The position numbers and the translations under genes were made by a program. 44,517 nucleotides of DNA from Candidatus Hydrogenedens terephthalaticus JGI OTU-1 (GTDB taxonomy: Bacteria > Hydrogenedentota > Hydrogenedentia > Hydrogenedentales > Hydrogenedentaceae): the NCBI GenBank assembly GCA_000493945.1, contig AWNW01000024.1:1-44517 (forward strand), read 5' to 3'. The notes beneath the pieces are model-generated. The model saw only the letters and a program-made list of their open reading frames with translations, did no database searches and was not told the origin of the DNA. Positions 19,401-24,789 of this stretch are shown here, in pieces; within the stretch, counting starts at the first letter, position 1; every line of letters starts with the position of its first letter.

Positions 19401-21906
19401 CGTTTCCGTTCCGGATGTAGTCGGCATGATACAGGCTAATGCGTCGAGTGCAATAATCGGAGCAGGATTGACAGTAGGGACGGTAAGCCAGCAATGTAGT
19501 AATACCGTAGAAGCAGGCAATGTAATTAGTCAAGACCCAACCGCGGGACAGCAGGTTTTGCCGGAAACAGCCGTAAATATCGTTGTCTCCACAGGACCAT
19601 GTCCTGTTTCCGTTCCGAATGTAGTTGGTATGATACAAAGTTCAGCGGAGAGTGCAATAACAAGTATTGGACTATTAATATCCGTGAGTTCACGATGTGA
19701 TAATAAAAAACCTTTAGGCGAGGTAATCAGTCAGAGTCCGTCAGCAGGACAGCAGGTGGCCCCGGGAACGCAAGTAAGTATAGTTGTATCCACAGGTCCG
19801 TGTAATGTGATCGTGCCCAATGTTGTAGGTCGAACAGAAACACAGGCACGAGGTGCTATAGAGGCGGCAGATTTAATGTTTAGCCCTGTATATGAATGTA
19901 GTGATACAGTCTCTTTGGGGAATGTGATACGGCAGAATCCTTTGGGAAATGCAGGTGTAGTAGCAGGCAGCACAGTAACGGTATGGATATCCACAGGACC
20001 CTGCACGGGAGAAGAGGCGGGTTACAAAAAGATATGGGCGTATGCGGGGGTAGACCATGTATATGTGCTGTGGGAAGGGAGCATAGCGGCGAATTTATTA
20101 GGTTATCGGTTATATCGTAGCGAAGATAATAAGACCTGGACGGTAATAGCGGGTGTGAATGACTATTATAAAGATACCTCATATCGAGATCATGGGATAG
20201 TGTTAGGTAAGACCTACTGGTATAAGGTAGAGGTGACAAAGGGAGGCGGACAAGTAGAGACCTTAGGACCGGTGCAGGTGGAGATGGGACGGATTATATT
20301 ATGGGTACCGGAAATAGAGTGGAAAGTAGGCGGTACATGGAGTGGCGAGATACATGTGCCGGTGAACATAGGGAATGCGATGGGCTTAAAGCCGAGTTAT
20401 ATGAATATAGATGTGAGTTATAATGCGGGCGTTCTGGAAGTGGTACGGGTAGAGAAGACGGCGGTGAGTGCGGCGATGCAGGTGTATTACAACACAGGGA
20501 CATCGGGCGTGGTAAAGGTAGGAATGGCACCGCGGAATGTAAACGCAGGAGAGGCATTGTATGGAGAGGGGCATTTATTTGACATGGTATTCAAGTTGAA
20601 GGGAGGCATTTCCGATGGAGCAGAGAGTAAATTTGGCTTTGTTCAGAGTAAATTATTTGATAAGGAAGGCTCTCCTATAGCGGTAGAAGTTCGGGGCGGA
20701 CGGTTAGTAGTGCAGAGTACCTGTCTGCGTGGCGATATTAATGGAGATGGAGAGGTATTAATGGTAGATGCGGGCTTATTATTGAAGCGGATAGCGAAAC
20801 GGGATTGGAGCGAATCGGAGTATCCGTGTTTCCTGAAGCGAGGCGATATAAATGGAGATGGGATATTAGATGTAGCGGATGTATCCATGCTGATGCGTTG
20901 GTCCGTAGGCTTGCCTGTCAATCCACCGCAGAGCGATGTGGTAAATCAGAAGAATTATAGTTCATATATGAAGATGATAGGCAGTGATACGGAGGTTAAA
21001 ATAGTAGGCGGCAGTCCATCGGGCGAGGAGATGAATGAATTTGGAGTAGGATTCGAGTTGAGTTCCTTAGGCGGATTAGGCGGATTGGAGGTGGTGTTAG
21101 GATACGGTTCGGGATTGGAGTATAAAGATGTGGTATTAGACAATTGTTTTTTGGGCTTTAATAAAGAGGTGAGTTATGGTACGGGTTATGTTCGGGTATC
21201 GTTAAGTAGTAAAGATGCGATCACGGAGGATGTTCCGGGACGGGTGATGGTATTTAAGTTTAAGGTAACGGGAGCGAGTGGAGATAGGAAAGAGACGAGA
21301 GAATTGCAATTGCGTGAGGTGCGGTTAAAGGGCGTATACGGGGACGATTTCCGCTGGTATGGCGAGGTGAAGCGGACAGACGGAGTGATTGAAGTATGCC
21401 CAGCGATAAAGGACATGCGGGGTAGTAATTATGATACGGTAGCGCAATGGTTGACGGGAGCGGGATATGTCCCTGACAAGCGAGAGGAGAATAATATAGA
21501 GGTAGCGGTAGGTAAGGTGATAGGCACGGAGCCGAGCGTGGGTGTAGTGTTGAAGTCGGGTAGTAAGGTAGTAGTGATAGTAAGCAAGGGAGGCACGAAA
21601 GAGCAGTTATTGGAAGTATTGCGGACAAAATTTGGTGTTCTGGATGAGAATGGAGATGGGGGCGTGAGTTGGGAAGAGGCGAGTAGCAAATATGCAGGCT
21701 TAACGAGAGAAGTCTTTGACCAGGTAGACACGAATGGAGATGGCAAGATAAGCAGAACAGAGGCGGGATTAAAGAAAAGTTTGTGTGGTTGCAGTAGTAA
21801 ATCGCTGGGCGAGGGATGGTGGAAGTATTTGGTGGACTTTGTGCTGTTTGGGCTTGTTATCTCCTTGATGAGCGGAATGGGTAAGAGTAAAAAGCGGAAA
21901 GAATAG
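10429..21906 (+). CDS. Giant modular surface protein: GLUG, PASTA, cohesin-like, dockerin, EF-hand, C-terminal anchor
   Basis: This is a 3825-residue exported protein. A long basic N-region and hydrophobic core (about residues 36-53) form a signal peptide with likely cleavage after NSWA. Six GLUG beta-helix-like blocks follow (about residues 59-368, 437-772, 786-1064, 1320-1571, 1717-2003, 2483-2848). Each opens with an ELQKIGND-type segment, then DIDAS and GKFDGKGHKI, followed by several VGGLVG repeats. They are separated by 17 PASTA-like repeats (1, 0, 3, 1, 7, 5) and two Glu-Gly linkers (about 1270-1318, 1640-1715). The C-terminal part has an FN3-like domain (3195-3285), a cohesin-like domain (3287-3429), a type I dockerin with two GDINGDG loops (3434-3499), a second cohesin-like domain (3508-3655), one divergent PASTA, two EF-hand loops (DENGDG, DTNGDG) and a CGC-TM-basic tail. 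The role is probably adhesion or cell-surface scaffolding, inferred from architecture only. No catalytic site is seen. The ribosome site is AAAGG. Confidence 0.9.
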   Translation: MSRGNKGRFCSSKDVNAVVLSFGSIKKWDRGRTRRIVPIYVFLLALTVFFLSSSNSWAVIYISNIVDLQKIGNDPNYPLNGEYELTQDIDASDTVNWNNGACFLPIGTESNRFTGKFDGKGHKITSLYINRPETDNVGLFGYMCGEVKNVGIENGQIVGKNNVGGLVGFNNGGTVTQCYSTGAVVGGSDVGGLVGDNSGTVSGSYNTGLVMGNSDVGGLVGVSSSGGTVTQCYSTGSVAGENNVGGLVGWNFGVTVSNSYAMGSVTGSNFYIGGLIGYIEGGSVTNTYSTGLVGGSGSNKGGLIGYRSSGTVTSSYWDIETSGRSSSAGGVGKTTAEMKQQATFVDWDFVNTWGIIENMTYPYLLWQYVVPNVIGMSQANAESAITGAGLTVGTVSQQCSDTVPAGNVISQNPSGGSQVPPGSSVDLIVSNGPCPTIQINDIEELQNIGYGAYPLNWNYELTQDIDASNTINWNSGAGFAPIGTAINPFTGKFDGKGHKIIGLYINRPSTNFVGLFGYIGSYSEVKNVCIENAMVSGGDSTGGLIGRINNSSTVSNCYVNSFISGGNNVGGLVGYNNGTVDGSYSTSSVVGSTYVGGLIGWNNNDGTVDRSYSTGSVYGTSYAGGLVGRNNYGIVRKCYATGSVYGTGYSGGLVGRNDYGTVENSYAMGSVTGFVGSGYIGGLIGYLNGGNITNTYSTGFVIGHICGGLVGSVAGSPIVTNSYWDTETSGRSTSAAGSGRTTTQMKKQSTFNGWDFTTIWDITDDSTYPWLRSLGQPQFAPPPVEKNISTLAELNKIGRDTEYPWDEIYHLVNDIDASETVSWDGGKGFKPISVFTGKFYGHGHKIENLYINRSEETNVGLFGNLKYGEVRDLGIENAFVNGRQSVGILAGVNSGMVSNCYSTGSVISTVYYAGGLLGINTGTTNNNYSMASVTGKDFVGGLVGKNISTVSNSYAIGSVTGSGQRIGGLIGWLDGGSVNNTYATGLVGGSGSNKGGLVGYLENSPIVTNSYWDTEASGMSTSAAGTGKTTAEMKQQSTFIDWDFTNIWGIIETCSYPWLKELPNPYVTVVPDVLGFSITEAEEAIQNYCLIIGGGAVQCSNTVPAGNVISQNPSGGVQVPPGSSVDLVVSTGPCAEVPNVVGMTQANAESAITGAGLTVGTVSQQCSDTVPAGNVISQNPSGGSQVLPGSVVDLVVSTGPCPVTVPDVVGMTQANAESAITGAGLTVGNISQQCSNTIPAGNVISQNPSGGVQVPPGSVVDLVVSTGPCPEGEGIMEGTPEGEGIVEGTPEGIQEGEGITEGEGIVEGTPEGSLEGEISVIQIDSIEELQKIGNDPGYPLNGEYELTQDIDASDTVNWNSGAGFAPIGIYERFSGKFDGKGYKITGLYINRPNDSAGLFNNIGSGSEIRNLGIEDCQIVGYWYVGSLVAVPWVSIVSNCYSTGSVSGTGNATGGLLGYQQGGTVSNCYSTASVSGNDKTGGLVGWNWLGTVSNCYSTGAVSGSSNVGGLVGRNDGTVSSCYWDVETSGQNSSSGGIGKTTAELKQQSTFVGWDFVNIWGIKENTTYPYLLWQYVVPNVIGMSQSNAESAITGAGLTVGTVSQQCSDTVPAGNVISQNPAGGVQVPPGSAVDIVVSTGPCPEGEGIIEGIPEGIQEGEGITEGEGIIEGTPEGIQEGEGITEGEGIIEGTPEGIPEGSTEGEGIVEGTPEGSLEGEIIVIQIDSIEELQKIGNDTGYPLDGNYELTQNIDARDTVNWNSGAGFAPIGTYINPFTGKFDGKGHKIMGLYINMPEADFVGLFGTIALGSMVKNLGIEHFWIVGGGKVGALVGWNLSTVSNCYSMGSVESDGYYIGGLVGYNGNKGMVLNCFSTGSVSGYRIVGGLIGGNYSGTVLNCYSICSVSVSNDYVGGLIGYNGIDGMVTNCYSTGLVTGSANNIGGLSGGNIGTVSGSYWDIQTSGQSSSAGGTGKTTAEMKQKATFIGWNFTTIWGINEGVSYPYLLWQGGPLREVPDVVGMTQSNAESAIIGAGLTVGTISQQCSDTVLTGNVISQNPAGGMQVPPGSAVNLIVSTGPCPIPVPNVVGMTQSNAESAITGAGLTVGTISQQCSDTVPAGNVISQNPAGGMQVPPGSAVNLIVSTGPCPIPVPNVVGMTQSSAESAITEVGLTVGTISQQCSNTVPAGNVVSQTPVAGEQVPPGTAVDLVLSNGPCIVTVPDVVSMTQSNAVSAITEAGLTVGTVSQQCSNTVIAGRVISQSPFSGTSVLQGSSVNLVVSNGLCLSSVPNVIGMTQSEAEMAIITAGLNIGSLTQQCSNSIPSGKVIEQTPGSGSMVLTGSSINLVISTGPCPVSVPNVVGMTQSSATSAITGSGLTVGTVSQQCNNTIEAGKVISQTPSAGQQATPGTAVNLVISTGPCPVTVPNVVGMTQSSATSSITGSGLTVGMVSQQCNNTIEAGKVISQTPSEGVQVPPNSAVDLVVSTGPCLILIDGIEELQKIGNDPDYPLNVNYELTQDIDASDTVNWNDGLGFAPIGTLGNPFTGKFDGKGYRIIGLYINQPDADCVGLFGYIGSGSEIKDFGVEDFHISGRNYVGGLIGVNKGIVSNCYSIGSVSAKGDVVSGLIGINVKGGTVSNCYSTGSVEGYRIVGGVLGVNDGGTISNCYNTGSVSAHSDYVGGLMGYNYYGTISNCYNTGSVGGFRGIGGLVGSNYYGTISNCYNTGSVSSTGDYVGGIVGYNNGFGKISDCYNTGSVEGVEEIGGLIGRNDGTVSNCYSRGFVLGNGIYVGGLIGYNNFGTVSSSYWNIQTSGQNSSDGGTGKMTVEMRQQATYVGWDFTTIWGVNEGISYPYLLWQGVPLPEEESVPDVIGMTQSNAENAITGVGLTVGAVSQQCSNTVEAGKVISQVPSAGQQVSPGTAVNLVVSTGPCPVSVPNVVGMTQSNATSAITGAGLTVGTVSRQCSNTVEAGKVISQNPSGGEQVPPGNSVDIVISTGPCPVSVPDVVGMIQANASSAIIGAGLTVGTVSQQCSNTVEAGNVISQDPTAGQQVLPETAVNIVVSTGPCPVSVPNVVGMIQSSAESAITSIGLLISVSSRCDNKKPLGEVISQSPSAGQQVAPGTQVSIVVSTGPCNVIVPNVVGRTETQARGAIEAADLMFSPVYECSDTVSLGNVIRQNPLGNAGVVAGSTVTVWISTGPCTGEEAGYKKIWAYAGVDHVYVLWEGSIAANLLGYRLYRSEDNKTWTVIAGVNDYYKDTSYRDHGIVLGKTYWYKVEVTKGGGQVETLGPVQVEMGRIILWVPEIEWKVGGTWSGEIHVPVNIGNAMGLKPSYMNIDVSYNAGVLEVVRVEKTAVSAAMQVYYNTGTSGVVKVGMAPRNVNAGEALYGEGHLFDMVFKLKGGISDGAESKFGFVQSKLFDKEGSPIAVEVRGGRLVVQSTCLRGDINGDGEVLMVDAGLLLKRIAKRDWSESEYPCFLKRGDINGDGILDVADVSMLMRWSVGLPVNPPQSDVVNQKNYSSYMKMIGSDTEVKIVGGSPSGEEMNEFGVGFELSSLGGLGGLEVVLGYGSGLEYKDVVLDNCFLGFNKEVSYGTGYVRVSLSSKDAITEDVPGRVMVFKFKVTGASGDRKETRELQLREVRLKGVYGDDFRWYGEVKRTDGVIEVCPAIKDMRGSNYDTVAQWLTGAGYVPDKREENNIEVAVGKVIGTEPSVGVVLKSGSKVVVIVSKGGTKEQLLEVLRTKFGVLDENGDGGVSWEEASSKYAGLTREVFDQVDTNGDGKISRTEAGLKKSLCGCSSKSLGEGWWKYLVDFVLFGLVISLMSGMGKSKKRKE
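14236..14382 (+). repeat. Glu-Gly-rich linker, first copy (60-bp periodicity)
   Basis: This in-gene linker repeats EGEGI.EGTPEG-type units between the third PASTA array and GLUG block 4. Positions 14281-14340 form one 60-bp unit that is nearly identical to the units at 15361-15480, so the two linkers share a recent origin. Confidence 0.85.
15346..15573 (+). repeat. Glu-Gly-rich linker, second copy (tandem 60-bp units)
   Basis: Tandem 60-bp units start at 15361, 15421 and 15481 (the last partial), each encoding EGI.EGIQEGEGITEGEG-like residues. The acidic, low-complexity sequence should be flexible and extended. Tandem identity makes it prone to slippage and to assembly error. Confidence 0.88.
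16453..17872 (+). repeat. Array of seven PASTA-like repeats with a 204-bp near-perfect duplication
   Basis: There are seven ~67-residue repeats of the form VPNVVGMTQS.AESAI..AGLTVG...QQC..T...G.VISQ.P..G..V..G..V.LVVS.GPCP. Repeats one and two are almost identical at the DNA level with a 204-base period (for example GACTGACTGTAGG at 16511 and 16715), which points to recent unequal exchange. Each unit carries two cysteines. Confidence 0.88.
19000..20010 (+). repeat. Array of five PASTA-like repeats
   Basis: Five repeats follow GLUG block 6. They become less alike towards the end; the fifth starts VPNVVGRTETQA and has YECSDT in place of the usual QQC. The two-cysteine pattern (QQC or equivalent, and GPC) is kept in every unit. 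Confidence 0.85.
20728..20925 (+). other. Type I dockerin domain within the giant protein
   Basis: Two calcium-binding F-hand loops, GDINGDGEVLMVDAGLLLK and GDINGDGILDVADVSMLM, are spaced as in type I dockerins (about residues 3434-3499). They lie between two cohesin-like beta domains in the same chain. Dockerins bind cohesins with high affinity in cellulosomes; the partner here is unknown. Confidence 0.85.
21784..21903 (+). other. C-terminal Cys-Gly-Cys / transmembrane / basic tail (putative sorting signal)
   Basis: The last 40 residues contain CGCSSK, then WWKYLVDFVLFGLVISLM as a hydrophobic span, then GKSKKRKE. This tripartite layout (short Cys/Gly motif, single helix, basic end) resembles MYXO-CTERM-like and related protein-sorting tails. 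I cannot identify a matching processing enzyme in the window. Confidence 0.55.
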
Positions 21907-21918
21907 AGTTATATAATG

Positions 21919-21963
21919 CCACTTTTGACGGCTCTTTGTATTGAGAGTGAACGACAAAAGTGG
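21919..21963 (+). terminator. Hairpin just after the giant gene
   Basis: CCACTTTTGACG pairs with CGACAAAAGTGG (11 of 12 positions) around a 21-base loop, starting 12 bases after the stop. There is no T-run, so it may protect the 3' end rather than terminate. Confidence 0.45.
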
Positions 21964-22004
21964 AAAAGATAAAGTTATCGTAGTTGCTTGTATGTAAACT
22001 GCAC

Positions 22005-22050
22005 ACAGGGCAGACACGGGACAAAAAACTCCCATCCGCCCTGTTTTTTT
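22005..22050 (+). terminator. Rho-independent terminator
   Basis: ACAGGGC (22005-22011) pairs with GCCCTGT (22038-22044) and leads into a run of seven T residues. The loop is long (26 bases) but contains a second short GGG/CCC pairing. It is the likely terminator of the giant gene's transcript. Confidence 0.65.
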
Positions 22051-22213
22051 CATAGGTTAAATAAGGGGTTAGGCATGAAGTATAATAAACGAAAGAGTAT
22101 GTTTACATATATAGATGTAATGGGGATAAAAAGTCAAATCTTTGTTATAATCATCTGAACGATAATAAAAATGTAATTGATTGAAATCAAAAGAAAAATT
22201 TTGCCTGTATATC

Positions 22214-24724
22214 TTAAAAGTTTTTCTTTTGTTGGTCTAAGACTCTGCGGATTCGACGGGCAAGGTCGCGGGCTACGATGGGTTTCATAACGATTTCATC
22301 AATTCCTAAACGGGATAATTCTTCGGGTGAGAATTCACCGCTAAAACCAGTGAAGAGGATTACAGGTATATCGGGACGAAGTTCTTTAACCCATCGTGCT
22401 AAAACTTCACCGGACATTTTGGGCATTGCCTGGTCTGTTACAACAAGGTCGAAACGGTCTGGGTTTTGTGTAAATACTGCTAAGGCGGTTAAAGCATTTT
22501 GACATACTTCAACGCTGTATCCCCATTGGGTTAGTACTCTTTTTCCTAATTTACATACAGATTCTTCATCATCTACAAAGAGGATACGCTCTTGTCCTTC
22601 TAATGGTTCTTCATCGTGTTTTTTTTCAAAGACGATAGGATTATCAATTCGTGGGAAATAAGTATAGAAAGTGGAACCCATTCCTGGTTTGCTTTCTACA
22701 ATGATGGTTCCCCCGTGTGCTGTTACGATACCGTGGACAACGGCTAATCCCATTCCGGTTCCTTCGCCCGGCTTTTTTGTGGTAAAGAATGGGTCAAAGA
22801 TACGCTCTAAAATAGGGGGTTCCATTCCATGTCCGTTATCGCGTACGGTTAATTTTACATAGGCTCCGGGTTTTAGTTTGGGATGGATTTGTGAAGCATC
22901 GCTATCTAAGGTAACATCCCTCACTTCTACTTCCAATTTTCCTCCTTTGGGCATTGCCTGGATGGCATTGGTGCAGTAGTTCATCACAACTTGATGTATT
23001 TGTGAAGGATTGCCCATAATTGCTCCGGAATGAACATCAACATTATCAATAATATCAATAATAGGAGGAGTAGTTGCTCTAAGAAGTTTTAAGGCTTCCC
23101 GTGCTATAACATGCAAATATAAAGGACTGCTTTCTTCGCCGGTTTGTCGGCTAAATGTTAAAATCTGTTTTACGAGGTCTTTTGCTCGATGTGCCGCCTG
23201 TAATACCTCTTTCAGGTCATCGTATAAAGGTGTTTTTTTAGGAACCTCGTTGATAGCCATGTCGGTTAGACCGATGATAACCGCTAATAGATTGTTAAAG
23301 TCATGGGCAATTCCTCCTGCTAAAACACCTAAACTTTCCAATCGCTGAGAATGTTGGACCTGTTGTTCTGCTCTTCTGCGTTCTTCCTCTTCCTGTTTTT
23401 GGATGGTTATATCTTTTATAGAACCTAATATTCTGTAGGCTTCGCCAGTGGCATCGGGTAGGACGACACCCTGGTCTTCTACATAGCGGTAATCACCATT
23501 TTTATGTCGCAATCGGTATTCTACACGAAATTTTCCAATCTCCTGCTTTGCCACTTCAATATGTGCTTTGACACGCGGTAAATCCTCTACATGAATATGG
23601 TCCATCCATCTTTGTAAATTGATTGTGTCTAATTCCCGCAGGAGATAGCCCGTTACTTGAGTTACCGCTCCTCCCCATTTTATTTTGCCCGAGTGAAGGT
23701 TGCAATCATAAATCATCATACCGGTTTGGGCGGCTAAAATACGATAGCGCGAGATACTTTCAGAAAGACGCTCTGAAGTAATGCTTTGTGTGTCTTCTAA
23801 AGGTTGTCCTATGGCGATGATGCAGGGCTGATTATCTGTATTAAAACTCTGTGCTTGAACTTCTATGGGGATTTGTCTACCGTCTTTAGCTAAAATCACG
23901 GTTTCAAAAGAGACCTGCTGATGTTGCAGGATGGTTTCAATTCTGCCCTGTATTCCATCAATGCGATTTTTAGGTATAATATCCCGCAGGCGTAGTTGGA
24001 GAAACTCTTCGCGTGTAAAACCGGTCATCCGAAATACAAAATTATTGGCATCAAGGAAACGACTTTCCCGTATATTTTCGTTCAGTTCAAAAATTAATAC
24101 CGGATTGCTGCAATTATCTAATAAGAAGCGGTTTAAGGAATCATATACAAATAAGGCTCGGGAGCGTTCTTCTGCCAGTTCCATCAATCTACGGTTCGTC
24201 TCCCAGAGTCCTACTTCTGCCTGTTTCATTCGAAGTAAAATACGAATTCTTGTTATCAATTCCGTTATATCGCAAGGATACATTAGAAAATCATCTATCC
24301 CTGCAGCCATCAATTCCCATCGGCGTGAGGTAGGTGTCTCGTAATTGGCAATAAGCAATATGGGAATTTTTGAAGTGTTTAAAGAGGTCTTCCAGTATCT
24401 GCATAATGTAAGGCAGGATTCATCTCCGAGGGAACAATCAATAATCAAACAATCCGGCACAAAGACCTTTATATAATCCATCACTTCTTTTACGGAATAT
24501 GCGCGATCAATATGGCATTCGGGAAGATGTTCTAATATTGCCGGGAAAAGGGATTGATGCGGTCCTTGTTGAGGTTGAACAGATAAAACACGATACAATT
24601 TAGATGGAAATGGGGTGTTTTCAGGAGAAATATCTCTGGAACTTTCTGTATCATCTACCCCAGAGTTTTCCGTTCCTTCCGATGTTAATATTGGGTCTTT
24701 TTCTGTTAAAGGTTTCTTTTTCAT
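22214..24724 (-). CDS. Soluble hybrid sensor histidine kinase (REC-PAS-PAS-HisKA-HATPase-REC)
   Basis: This 836-residue two-component kinase has no membrane segment, so it should sense a cytoplasmic cue. Domains: N-terminal receiver-like (about 45-165, Asp96 kept in LIIDCSLG, but the usual Lys of the KP motif is Tyr149), PAS (about 205-310), PAS/PAC (about 325-442), a short coiled coil, HisKA with His474 in AGGIAHDFNN, HATPase (Asn583 of the N-box, DNGHGM, FDPFFTTK, GTGMGL) and a C-terminal receiver with Asp764 and Lys814. Phosphate should pass from His474 to Asp764. No output domain is present, so a separate response regulator or phosphotransfer protein outside the window is expected. The gene is divergent from the AsmA-like gene, 65 bases apart. 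The target is unknown. Confidence 0.9.
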   Translation of the reverse strand: MKKKPLTEKDPILTSEGTENSGVDDTESSRDISPENTPFPSKLYRVLSVQPQQGPHQSLFPAILEHLPECHIDRAYSVKEVMDYIKVFVPDCLIIDCSLGDESCLTLCRYWKTSLNTSKIPILLIANYETPTSRRWELMAAGIDDFLMYPCDITELITRIRILLRMKQAEVGLWETNRRLMELAEERSRALFVYDSLNRFLLDNCSNPVLIFELNENIRESRFLDANNFVFRMTGFTREEFLQLRLRDIIPKNRIDGIQGRIETILQHQQVSFETVILAKDGRQIPIEVQAQSFNTDNQPCIIAIGQPLEDTQSITSERLSESISRYRILAAQTGMMIYDCNLHSGKIKWGGAVTQVTGYLLRELDTINLQRWMDHIHVEDLPRVKAHIEVAKQEIGKFRVEYRLRHKNGDYRYVEDQGVVLPDATGEAYRILGSIKDITIQKQEEEERRRAEQQVQHSQRLESLGVLAGGIAHDFNNLLAVIIGLTDMAINEVPKKTPLYDDLKEVLQAAHRAKDLVKQILTFSRQTGEESSPLYLHVIAREALKLLRATTPPIIDIIDNVDVHSGAIMGNPSQIHQVVMNYCTNAIQAMPKGGKLEVEVRDVTLDSDASQIHPKLKPGAYVKLTVRDNGHGMEPPILERIFDPFFTTKKPGEGTGMGLAVVHGIVTAHGGTIIVESKPGMGSTFYTYFPRIDNPIVFEKKHDEEPLEGQERILFVDDEESVCKLGKRVLTQWGYSVEVCQNALTALAVFTQNPDRFDLVVTDQAMPKMSGEVLARWVKELRPDIPVILFTGFSGEFSPEELSRLGIDEIVMKPIVARDLARRIRRVLDQQKKNF

Positions 24725-24789
24725 AGGTATTCGTGATTAAAATATAACTAATAACAGTCTATATTAATATACCGCATAAAGGAAACATT
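24725..24789. promoter_or_regulatory. Short divergent promoter interval
   Basis: The histidine kinase (minus) and the AsmA-like gene (plus) start only 65 bases apart, so their promoters must overlap in this AT-rich stretch (TATATTAAT near 24763). AAAGGAAA just before the GTG is the ribosome site of the plus gene. Shared regulation is possible but only inferred. Confidence 0.4.

Noticed and set aside
11535..20010. Regular repeats as a CRISPR array
   Set aside because: The repeats are about 200 bp, protein-coding and in frame, with no short spacers.
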